DNA of 5,598 nt, taken from NCBI GenBank assembly GCA_002067555.1, contig MVQQ01000070.1, forward strand, positions 1-5,598, written 5' to 3'. The notes under the pieces are model-generated. The model saw nothing but the letters and a program-made list of their open reading frames with translations. It searched no databases and was not told the origin of the DNA. Numbering within the stretch: the stretch's first letter is position 1; each line of letters starts with the position of its first letter. Below are positions 1-5,033 of the stretch, one piece after another. The position numbers were made by a program, and so were the translations under genes. The stretch comes from Syntrophorhabdus sp. PtaB.Bin184 (GTDB taxonomy: Bacteria > Desulfobacterota > Syntrophorhabdia > Syntrophorhabdales > Syntrophorhabdaceae).

Positions 1-151
1 CAAGGACCCCGAGGACATCGGGCACCTTCTCAAGAACAACGACCTCCAGAGGATCACCCGCAAGCTGATCCGGGAGTTCGTAACGAACTACACCAACCGC
101 ATACAGCGGACAACGAAATGGTTCAGCGATCCGAGATGGTTTAGAAGGTAG
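1..151 (+). CDS. C-terminal end of an unidentified protein (5' truncated)
   Basis: An open frame enters from the left edge, with its first full codon at base 2, and ends at TAG 149-151. The 49 visible residues are strongly basic and polar, with the sequence RITRKLIREF near residues 17-26 and a tryptophan/arginine-rich tail ending DPRWFRR. There is no membrane segment or recognisable motif. A short amphipathic helix followed by a basic aromatic tail is all that can be read. It could be the tail of an enzyme such as a flavoprotein oxidoreductase, but nothing here supports that and I assign no function. The gene converges on the RelE-like toxin gene with 22 bases between their stop codons. Codon use is GC-rich and continuous, so it looks like genuine coding sequence. 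Confidence 0.7.
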   Translation, partial: KDPEDIGHLLKNNDLQRITRKLIREFVTNYTNRIQRTTKWFSDPRWFRR

Positions 152-173
152 GGCCTCGTACACGGCCAGGGGG

Positions 174-437
174 TCATCGATACACCTCCCGCCTGTGGCC
201 GATGCGAACAACGAGGATCAGGAGTTCTCTCTCCTTCTTCTCGAAGATGATCCGGTAGTTTCCGACACGCAGCCTGTAGTATTCTTCGTCCGCGCCGGAA
301 AGCCTGGTGATGTTGTTCTTGAGGATGTCGGGGTTCTCAGCCAGAATGAGGAGTTTTTCCTTTATGATCCTTTGGAAGGGGAAATCGATCCTCTTGAGGT
401 CCTCCACGGCTTTGCCCAGGAACCGAAGGGTATACAC
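174..437 (-). CDS. RelE/ParE-family toxin of a type II toxin-antitoxin module
   Basis: The 87-residue protein has the size and layout of RelE/ParE-superfamily toxins: an N-terminal strand (YTLRFLGKAVEDLKRI), two helices to about residue 35, the ENP turn near 34-36, then strands with YYRLRVGNYRIIFE (53-66) and LLILVVRIGHRREVY (72-86). RelE-type members cut mRNA in the ribosomal A site; ParE-type members poison gyrase. The conserved basic residues R55, R57, R62, R78, H81, R82 and the terminal Y86 fit an RNase of the RelE kind better than ParE, but this is inference. The start is GTG at 437, three bases after the antitoxin stop codon. No separate good Shine-Dalgarno is visible, so translation is probably coupled to the antitoxin, which would keep toxin yield below antitoxin yield. 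Nothing looks broken. Confidence 0.9.
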   Translation of the reverse strand: MYTLRFLGKAVEDLKRIDFPFQRIIKEKLLILAENPDILKNNITRLSGADEEYYRLRVGNYRIIFEKKERELLILVVRIGHRREVYR

Positions 438-440
438 GCC

Positions 441-665
441 TCAGATACCGATCTCTTTCCAGACGTCTCTGGCATCGACGATCCTGTCCCGCCCTTCCTT
501 GAGATCCTTCATTCTCTTTTGCGCGATCTTGAGGTCGAGAAGGTCAAAGTACACCATAAGGGCCTTCTCTATGACGGAGCTCTTCTTTTCCCCCAGTTCT
601 CCCGCTACGGAATCGAGCTCCCGCGCAATATCTTCGGTCAGTGTTATGTTGTGTCGTGTTTGCAT
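441..665 (-). CDS. Ribbon-helix-helix (CopG/Arc-like) antitoxin
   Basis: The 74-residue protein has a ribbon-helix-helix domain at its N-terminus: the strand TRHNITLTED, helix A (IARELDSVAGELG), the turn EKKSS, then helix B (VIEKALMVYFDLLDLKI). The charged C-terminal half (residues 50-74, KRMKDLKEGRDRIVDARDVW) is the usual toxin-wrapping tail. Such proteins bind DNA as dimers, repress their own operon and neutralise the partner toxin. I place the start at 665, not at the upstream in-frame ATG at 695, because 695 lies inside the promoter (upstream of the predicted transcript start near 680), because a Shine-Dalgarno (AGAGGTGA, 675-668) precedes 665, and because the residues that would be added do not belong to the fold. 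It is the first gene of the operon, with the toxin following after 3 bases. Confidence 0.9.
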   Translation of the reverse strand: MQTRHNITLTEDIARELDSVAGELGEKKSSVIEKALMVYFDLLDLKIAQKRMKDLKEGRDRIVDARDVWKEIGI

Positions 666-677
666 GGTCACCTCTGA

Positions 678-701
678 ATACACATAATTATACACATATT
701 T
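678..701 (-). promoter_or_regulatory. Tandem 12-bp repeat, probable antitoxin operator
   Basis: Two adjacent 12-base units (678-689 and 690-701) match at 11 of 12 positions; on the plus strand they read ATACACATAATT and ATACACATATTT. They cover the -10 box, part of the spacer and the start point of the TA promoter. Ribbon-helix-helix dimers often bind tandem half-sites spaced about one helical turn apart, so occupation here would block RNA polymerase. The repeat is seen directly; the operator role is inferred. Confidence 0.65.
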
Positions 702-714
702 GGTGCAATGTCAA
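687..714 (-). promoter_or_regulatory. Consensus sigma-70 promoter of the RelE-type TA operon
   Basis: On the minus strand a perfect -35 (TTGACA, 714-709) is followed by a 16-base spacer and a perfect -10 (TATAAT, 692-687). The transcript would start near 680, leaving a leader of about 15 bases that contains the Shine-Dalgarno for the antitoxin at 665. Such a strong promoter fits a tightly autorepressed TA operon. Confidence 0.82.
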
Positions 715-744
715 GAAAGGAGGTTCTCGTCACGCTGGCGGAGG

Positions 745-791
745 TCGTTGCCTTTTAAAAGGAACTGCAAAATGGTAGAGTGAGGCAACGA
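745..791 (+). promoter_or_regulatory. Structured 5' leader of the MalY/PatB-type gene (long stem and competing palindrome)
   Basis: The region between the divergent TA promoter and the aminotransferase start (about 715-867) carries no convincing gene. Within it, bases 745-753 (TCGTTGCCT) are perfectly complementary to 783-791 (AGGCAACGA), giving a 9-bp stem with a 29-base loop. A separate perfect 12-bp palindrome, CCTTTTAAAAGG (751-762), shares bases 751-753 with that stem, so in RNA the two foldings would be partly exclusive. Weaker G/C hairpins such as GGGC-ggt-GCCC (799-809) follow. I recognise no known riboswitch consensus (the SAM-I, SAH, cobalamin and glycine cores do not match) and no clear plus-strand promoter. 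It may be a transcription-factor site, an attenuator or simply a palindrome. Confidence 0.4.
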
Positions 792-867
792 GTCTCCCGG
801 GCGGTGCCCTGCGCTGAGGGGAACGCGGGTCCATCGTGAAGAGGCCTGTTGATGACGGAGACGGAAG

Positions 868-2040
868 ATGAGATATGACTTCGATAGGGTTGTAGAGCGG
901 AAGGGCACGGACAGTATCAAGTGGCGAAGATATGGCGGCGAGGTCCTTCCCCTGTGGGTGGCGGACATGGACTTCGTCTCCCCCGAGCCGGTCGTCAAGG
1001 CCCTGCACGAACGGGTGGACCACCGGGTCTTTGGATACGGAGGGGCGACGGAGGAGTTCGCGGAGATCGTCCGGGAGAGGCTGAAAAGGCTCTACGGGTG
1101 GGACGTGCCAGGGGAGGAGATCATCCTCGTGCCCGGGGTGGTCACGGGTCTTAACCTGGCGTTCACCCTCTTCGCGGAGCCCGGAGAGGCCGTTCTCGTC
1201 CAGACACCGGTCTATTCGCACTTCATCGCCGACCCGGTGAACCGGGGACGCGCCGTCATCGATCCTCCGCTGGTGAAGACGGGGGAAACGTATGAGATCG
1301 ACTTCGACGCCTTCGAGGAAGCGATCACCGACAGGACGAGGATCTTTGTCCTGTGCAATCCCCACAACCCCGTCGGCCGCGTCTTCAGGAAGGATGAACT
1401 GGAAAGGCTTGCCCGCATCTGCCTTGACCGGGGTATCCTTATCTGCTCCGACGAGATCCACTGCGATCTTCTGTTCCCCGGCAACCGGCACATACCCATC
1501 GCCAGCCTCGGCAGCGAGGTGGCGGATCGCACCATCACCTTCATGTCGCCGAGCAAGACATTCAACCTGGCGGGCCTGAAGTGCTCCTTCGCTGTGATCA
1601 GGGACCCGGCATTACGCAAGGCCTGGCTTAAGGGCAGCGAAGGCCTTATCCCCCACGTGAACGTGCTGGGTGTCGCCGCGGCCCTCGCGGCTTACAGGGA
1701 CGGAGCCGAGTGGCTTGACCAGTGCCTTGCCTACCTCGAGGGCAACAGAGACCTCCTCGCCCGTTACCTGGGCGAGAGGCTGCCTTCCCTCACGATGAGC
1801 CGCATGGAGGCCACCTACCTCGCCTGGATCGATTGCAGGGGGTCGGGGATAGGGGGAGACCCTTATCGTTTCTTTCTCGAGAAAGGGAGAGTGGCCCTCA
1901 ACGATGGCCGGGAATACGGGAAGGGTGGAGAGGGATTTGTGAGGCTCAACTTCGCCTGCCCGAGACGGACCCTGACGGAGGCCCTGACGCGCATGGCCGA
2001 TGCCGTGGAAAGGATGCATTCCCCGAAAGAGGGTGCCTGA
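868..2040 (+). CDS. MalY/PatB-family PLP-dependent C-S lyase/aminotransferase (cystathionine beta-lyase type)
   Basis: This 390-residue protein is full length for the MalY/PatB branch of fold-type I PLP enzymes. Members cleave the C-S bond of cystathionine or cysteine conjugates (giving pyruvate, ammonia and a thiol), and some act as aminotransferases; all work in the cytoplasm. Diagnostic parts are the N-terminal LPLWVADMDF (27-36), FGYGG (55-59), the phosphate/ring-side segment VPGVVTG (88-94), CNPHNPVGR (163-171) with N167, SDEIHCDL (194-201) with D195 for the pyridine nitrogen, SPSKTFNLAG (227-236) with Schiff-base lysine K230, and FVRLNFACPR (357-366) with R359 for the substrate carboxylate. 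The start is ATG 868, with GGAG (857-860) seven bases upstream. It stands alone, diverging from the RelE-type TA operon and converging on the lipoprotein gene. The exact substrate cannot be read from the sequence; methionine/cysteine metabolism is the default inference. Confidence 0.93.
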   Translation: MRYDFDRVVERKGTDSIKWRRYGGEVLPLWVADMDFVSPEPVVKALHERVDHRVFGYGGATEEFAEIVRERLKRLYGWDVPGEEIILVPGVVTGLNLAFTLFAEPGEAVLVQTPVYSHFIADPVNRGRAVIDPPLVKTGETYEIDFDAFEEAITDRTRIFVLCNPHNPVGRVFRKDELERLARICLDRGILICSDEIHCDLLFPGNRHIPIASLGSEVADRTITFMSPSKTFNLAGLKCSFAVIRDPALRKAWLKGSEGLIPHVNVLGVAAALAAYRDGAEWLDQCLAYLEGNRDLLARYLGERLPSLTMSRMEATYLAWIDCRGSGIGGDPYRFFLEKGRVALNDGREYGKGGEGFVRLNFACPRRTLTEALTRMADAVERMHSPKEGA

Positions 2041-2046
2041 AGGGGC

Positions 2047-2985
2047 CTATGAGAGCCGCATCCTGTTAAGGACCTTGCCGTTCGTTACATCGTAGAACCA
2101 GATGGCGATGATGTCCATGTACAGGTAATGATATCTCCCGAGATAGGTGCCGGGTCTTTCCGCCGTGGGTTTTCGGCTGATCTCCTCGTGTGACGTGTAC
2201 GGCGCCGCGAGCCTGCCGACGAGGAGCGCCATGATGCCGCCCTCGATGCCCCGCGCTTCCTCGGCGGTGAGCCTCATCGCCGCTTCGATCATTTCTCCTC
2301 CCCGTTCCCTGTCGGCCTGACGGGACCCCTTGCCGTCCACCGGCGGGTGTACCCCGGGGGTCCTTTGTATCGGAAGCCCCCCCGCGTTGACGGCCACCAC
2401 GGCGTATTCGCTGAACTTGATCTCCTCGATGGTCACCCGTGTTCCGTCCTGCCTGGTTATGCTGTACCTGTTGTCGAGCTGGGGCAGGTGCCTGACGACG
2501 AAGGCCTTTTTCGCGGGGTCCTCCCGGCCTGCCTCGAATGCGGGGGAGACGTTGCAGCTCACGTGGACGAGTCCGTCCTTCCCGTCACGGCGGACCTCTG
2601 CGGGGGTGATCCTCACGGCATAGACGCTGTCGAAATCCAGGGAATCCATGAGGGGAAGGGATATTTCCCGGGCCATTCTGACCTTGTGCTGCTCCTCTGT
2701 CTCCCCTGTTTCCCGAAGCGCCTGTTGCTTTCTCATCTCGATGCTGTTGTAAAGAAGCTCCGAGTTGTGCCCTGTGTACATGGGGGGAAGCCTGTCCACT
2801 TCCGGGTTGAACGGCTTTGTGTCATACACGGTGGAAAGAAAACCCCTTCCCGGCCCGCCGGGTCCACCCGGCCCGTGTACCCCACCGGGCCCTCCCTTGC
2901 CGGGACCCGAACAACCGGCAAAAAGAAGGACGAACAATGCGAGCACGGCAAACGCGGAAGACCGACTCTCCCGACGATATCTCAT
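2047..2985 (-). CDS. Uncharacterised lipoprotein with Gly/Pro-rich linker
   Basis: The 312-residue protein starts with a lipoprotein signal peptide: a basic n-region (MRYRRESR), a hydrophobic core (residues 11-22) and the lipobox LFAGC with lipidated C25. Serine follows at +2, which in enterobacteria favours outer-membrane sorting. Residues 26-49 form a low-complexity Gly/Pro linker, then comes a globular part. Visible in it are VYAVRITPAEVRR (121-133), VHVSCNVSPAF (140-150), VVRHLPQLDNRYSI (163-176), a polar insert rich in Lys, Arg and Asp (about 215-232), a helical stretch at 231-262, and a C-terminal strand-like tail DIIAIWFYDV (291-300). I recognise no domain family. A Shine-Dalgarno (GAGGGG) sits about six bases before the ATG. 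The gene ends 6 bases from the convergent PLP-enzyme gene, and diverges from the PIN-type TA operon. It looks monocistronic. Function is unknown; envelope location is the only firm statement. Confidence 0.85.
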   Translation of the reverse strand: MRYRRESRSSAFAVLALFVLLFAGCSGPGKGGPGGVHGPGGPGGPGRGFLSTVYDTKPFNPEVDRLPPMYTGHNSELLYNSIEMRKQQALRETGETEEQHKVRMAREISLPLMDSLDFDSVYAVRITPAEVRRDGKDGLVHVSCNVSPAFEAGREDPAKKAFVVRHLPQLDNRYSITRQDGTRVTIEEIKFSEYAVVAVNAGGLPIQRTPGVHPPVDGKGSRQADRERGGEMIEAAMRLTAEEARGIEGGIMALLVGRLAAPYTSHEEISRKPTAERPGTYLGRYHYLYMDIIAIWFYDVTNGKVLNRMRLS

Positions 2986-3012
2986 ATTATCCCCTCTATC
3001 GTTCTGCCTATC

Positions 3013-3042
3013 ATTCTGTTATCGCGTGCCTCCGATTGTCAA
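3013..3042 (-). promoter_or_regulatory. Probable promoter of the lipoprotein gene
   Basis: On the minus strand a perfect -35 (TTGACA, 3042-3037) is followed after 18 bases by CAGAAT (3018-3013), a 4/6 match to the -10 consensus. A small inverted repeat, CACC-aaaa-GGTG (3043-3054), abuts the upstream edge of the -35. The promoter points at the lipoprotein start at 2985 and leaves a short leader carrying its Shine-Dalgarno. Confidence 0.45.
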
Positions 3043-3121
3043 CACCAAAAGGTGGTTTGACTGTTATGGTCACAAGATTCAGGAAACTATCACTGTCCGT
3101 CCGCACCCTGTTCGACTTGCC

Positions 3122-3151
3122 TTGACAATATACAATCCTTGTATGTATACT
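3122..3151 (+). promoter_or_regulatory. Near-consensus promoter of the PIN-type TA operon
   Basis: A perfect -35 TTGACA (3122-3127), an 18-base spacer and TATACT (3146-3151, one mismatch from TATAAT) lie just upstream of the antitoxin gene. The transcript would start near 3158, leaving a leader of about 20 bases with the Shine-Dalgarno AGGAGG (3165-3170). Confidence 0.72.
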
Positions 3152-3155
3152 TGTA
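3130..3155 (+). promoter_or_regulatory. Repeat cluster in the PIN-type TA promoter, probable operator
   Basis: The promoter spacer holds an inverted repeat, ATACAA (3130-3135) / TTGTAT (3139-3144), with a 3-base gap. The element CTTGTA recurs at 3138-3143 and 3150-3155, exactly 12 bases apart, and the palindrome GTATAC (3145-3150) overlaps the -10. These half-sites fit binding by a ribbon-helix-helix antitoxin and autorepression. The binding itself is inferred. Confidence 0.5.
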
Positions 3156-3177
3156 CTGGCATCGAGGAGGGAATGGA

Positions 3178-3426
3178 ATGATGAAAACGAGCACCGTTAA
3201 CATATCCTTTTCAAAAGAACTCCTGGACCAGATAGACGAGACCGCCAGAAAGGAATGCAGGTCAAGGTCCGAGTTATTACGGGAGGCGGCCCGGATATAT
3301 ATCGACAGGAAGAAACGCTGGGATGTTATTTTCGGCCTCGCCGGAGGAGCGGCGAAGGATGCGGGCATGACCGAAGGTGACATCGACAGAGAGATCGCCC
3401 TTTACCGCAGGAATAAGACGAAGTGA
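3178..3426 (+). CDS. Ribbon-helix-helix antitoxin partner of a PIN toxin
   Basis: This is an 82-residue protein whose N-terminal half is a ribbon-helix-helix domain: the strand STVNISFSKE, helix A (LLDQIDETARKEC), the RSRS turn, then helix B (ELLREAARIYIDRKKRW). The C-terminal part (VIFGLAGGAAKDAGMTEGDIDREIALYRRNK) would contact the toxin; an ending of this kind (helix-forming, acidic, EIALYRR) is frequent in antitoxins of PIN toxins. The Shine-Dalgarno AGGAGG (3165-3170) is seven bases before ATG 3178; ATG 3181 is an equally in-frame alternative start. The in-frame ATG at 3139 is rejected because it lies within the promoter, upstream of the predicted transcript start. The stop codon TGA (3424-3426) overlaps the toxin ATG by one base. 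Likely roles are toxin neutralisation and operon repression. Confidence 0.88.
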   Translation: MMKTSTVNISFSKELLDQIDETARKECRSRSELLREAARIYIDRKKRWDVIFGLAGGAAKDAGMTEGDIDREIALYRRNKTK

Positions 3427-3827
3427 TGCGCCGGATCGTCGTCGACACCAACGTCATGGTATCGGCGCTTCTCTTCGGTGGCAATCCCCGGGAGGTTCTT
3501 CTCCAAGCGATACGGGGAGAGATCGGGTTGGGAATGTCGCCGGCCATGCTTTACGAGCTTCAGGGTGTTCTGTCGCGAAAGAAGTTCGGTCTTGCGGAAC
3601 AGCTTGTCGAGACCGTGATGAATGAGGTAACGGGTCTCAGCGACATGGTCTTTCCCCGCAGAAGCGTATCGGTGATCGAAAGGGACCCCGATGACAATAT
3701 GGTCCTTGAATGTGCCCTGGAATACAGGGCACAGGCGATCATTTCCGGCGACGAACACCTCCTGGCCCTCGCGGCCTTCGAAAACATCCCCATCCTCACA
3801 CCCGCTCAATACCTCGAAACGAAATAA
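3426..3827 (+). CDS. PIN-domain toxin, putative ribonuclease (COG1569-like)
   Basis: The 133-residue single-domain PIN protein begins with RRIVVDTNVMVSALLFGG, close to the 'putative toxin of TA system' PIN family. PIN toxins are magnesium-dependent RNases (VapC-like) that cut tRNA, rRNA or mRNA. The acidic metal-binding residues are present: D7 in VVDTNV, E44 in LYELQGVL, D89/D90 in RDPDDNMVLE and D109 in IISGDEHLL, followed by the usual C-terminal PILTPAQYL. I choose ATG 3426, which overlaps the antitoxin TGA (TGATG), over the GTG one codon upstream at 3423. Both are possible and differ by one residue. No strong Shine-Dalgarno precedes it, so translation is probably coupled to the antitoxin. 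The domain is complete and no frameshift is visible. The target RNA is not predictable. Confidence 0.92.
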   Translation: MRRIVVDTNVMVSALLFGGNPREVLLQAIRGEIGLGMSPAMLYELQGVLSRKKFGLAEQLVETVMNEVTGLSDMVFPRRSVSVIERDPDDNMVLECALEYRAQAIISGDEHLLALAAFENIPILTPAQYLETK

Positions 3828-3862
3828 AGAAGGGTCCGGGCGTCACCCTCTTCTCATTACCC
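3828..3862 (-). terminator. Possible bidirectional terminator between the TA operon and the exporter operon
   Basis: GGGT (3834-3837) and ACCC (3845-3848) pair around a GC-rich loop, and the arms extend imperfectly through A/G-rich and T/C-rich flanks. Read on the minus strand, the hairpin is followed by a T-rich run (CTTCTTTATTT), as expected for an intrinsic terminator of the permease operon. On the plus strand the tail TCTTCTCATT is poorer. The stem is short, so confidence is modest. Confidence 0.35.
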
Positions 3863-3880
3863 TGAAACCGTCCACGACCC

Positions 3881-3907
3881 TCAAACGGTTCAAGCGGCTC
3901 AAGCCGT
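3881..3907. repeat. Three imperfect 9-bp tandem repeats
   Basis: The units TCAAACGGT, TCAAGCGGC and TCAAGCCGT follow each other without gaps just beyond the 3' end of the permease gene. They lie in the 83-base non-coding gap between the convergent PIN toxin and permease genes. Because repeats and inverted arms overlap (AACGG at 3884-3888 faces CCGTT at 3904-3908), the region could also fold as a weak hairpin. Function is unknown. Confidence 0.55.
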
Positions 3908-3910
3908 TCT

Positions 3911-5032
3911 CTACCCCAACCGCTTCCTGAACCTCAGCGAGCTTGTGGCGACGACGGATGCGCCCAGGATGAAGAGGGCCGCGAACTGGGGCCACAGGAC
4001 GGCCATGCCGCTGCCCTTGAGGAATATGTCCCGGATGATGACGAGGAAGTACCGCAGGGGATTGAGGTAGGTGATGAGCTGGACGGCGAGCGGCATGTTC
4101 TCTATGGGGAACATGAGGCCCGACAGGAGGATCGCCGGGGCGAAGAAAAGGAAGGTCGCCATCATTGCCTGCTGCTGGGTCCGGGAAATGGTGGAGATGA
4201 AGAGGCCGAATCCGAGGACGGAGAGGAGGTACACGGCGGTCGCAAGAACGAGAAGGGGAATGGAGCCCCGTATGGGCACGTCGAACCAGGCGACGCCGAC
4301 GACGGTGACAAGGAACATGTCGAAGAACCCGATGACGGCGAAGGGGATGGTTTTTCCGAGAATGAGCTCGGAGGGGCGGATGGGCGTGACCATGAGCTGT
4401 TCCATGGTGCCGATCTCCCGTTCCCGGACGATGGCCATGGATGTGAGCAGGAGGCACACGAGGAGGACCATGATGGCGATGACCCCGGGCACGTTGTAGT
4501 TCCTGCTCCTCAAGTCCGCGTTGTACCAGGCACGGGGGCGCACGTCAAGGGAGCCGGGCGTCCCTGTGACCATCCGCATGGCGACGTCCCGGCCGTACCG
4601 GGAGACGATGGCGTCGGCATATCCCGCCGCGACAAGGGCGGTGTTCGAGTCCGAGCCGTCGATGAGTATCTGGACGGAGGCCGCGCGGCGTGCCTCGAGG
4701 TCCGACGTGAAACCCCGGTCGAAATTGAGGACCACCGTCGCCTTGCCCCGGTCGAGGAGGTCCCTGACCTCTTCGTCGGACGCGGCGAAGCGGACGATCC
4801 TGAAGTATCCCGACGCCTCGAAGCGGCGGGCGATCTCACGGGTGACCGACGTCTTGTCGAGGTCATGGACGGCCATGGGGATATTGGTGACATCCATGGT
4901 CACGGCATACCCGAAGACGATGAGCTGCAGGACGGGGGTCAGGAAGATGATGGGTTTCATCTTCCTGTCACGGAATATCTGGATGAATTCCTTGACGACC
5001 ATGTGCTTGATGCGCCGGAGCGTGTCTCTCAT
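3911..5032 (-). CDS. ABC-2 type transporter permease (YbhR/YhhJ-like), second of a pair
   Basis: This is a 373-residue permease of the ABC-2 type (YbhR/YbhS/YhhJ branch), part of an inner-membrane exporter for drugs or other small molecules. Its layout is standard: an amphipathic cytoplasmic N-terminus (IKHMVVKEFIQIFRDRKM, 8-25), TM1 about 27-46, a large periplasmic domain (about 47-180, including VLNFDRGFTSDLEARRAA), then five further membrane segments near 182-202, 228-249, 258-282, 290-310 and 345-365. Between TM2 and TM3 lies the conserved cytoplasmic coupling segment VREREIGTMEQLMVTPIRPSEL (starting at residue 202), expected to contact the ATPase. The C-terminus is basic (RFRKRLG). The ATG lies one base after the upstream permease stop, with AGGTGG as Shine-Dalgarno inside that gene, so the two are probably coupled. 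The substrate is not predictable. Confidence 0.93.
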   Translation of the reverse strand: MRDTLRRIKHMVVKEFIQIFRDRKMKPIIFLTPVLQLIVFGYAVTMDVTNIPMAVHDLDKTSVTREIARRFEASGYFRIVRFAASDEEVRDLLDRGKATVVLNFDRGFTSDLEARRAASVQILIDGSDSNTALVAAGYADAIVSRYGRDVAMRMVTGTPGSLDVRPRAWYNADLRSRNYNVPGVIAIMVLLVCLLLTSMAIVREREIGTMEQLMVTPIRPSELILGKTIPFAVIGFFDMFLVTVVGVAWFDVPIRGSIPLLVLATAVYLLSVLGFGLFISTISRTQQQAMMATFLFFAPAILLSGLMFPIENMPLAVQLITYLNPLRYFLVIIRDIFLKGSGMAVLWPQFAALFILGASVVATSSLRFRKRLG

Positions 5033-5033
5033 G

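Noticed and set aside
152..173. GGCC...GGCC inverted repeat between the first gene and the RelE-like toxin
   Set aside because: Only a 4-bp stem with an 8-base loop and no T-run on either strand, so not supportable as a terminator.
195..687. Plus-strand open frames across the first TA operon
   Set aside because: Antisense to two well-recognised TA genes and without domain signal.
665..695. Upstream ATG (695) as the RelE-type antitoxin start
   Set aside because: It would begin upstream of the predicted transcript start and inside the promoter; ATG 665 has a Shine-Dalgarno.
792..867. Possible SAM, SAH or cobalamin riboswitch before the sulfur-amino-acid-type enzyme
   Set aside because: None of the conserved core sequences I know for these classes is present; only generic GC hairpins are seen.
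730..1491. Long open reading frame on the minus strand opposite the PLP enzyme
   Set aside because: Antisense shadow of a GC-rich gene; composition is arginine/aspartate-rich with no domain, while the plus-strand frame has every family motif.
2347..3060. Plus-strand open frame with a collagen-like Pro/Gly stretch in an adjacent frame
   Set aside because: It is the reverse complement of the lipoprotein Gly/Pro linker; the minus-strand gene has a Shine-Dalgarno, signal peptide and lipobox.
3843..4457. Minus-strand open frame rich in His, Arg and Pro overlapping the permease gene
   Set aside because: Frame-shifted shadow of the permease; composition is typical of out-of-frame high-GC sequence.
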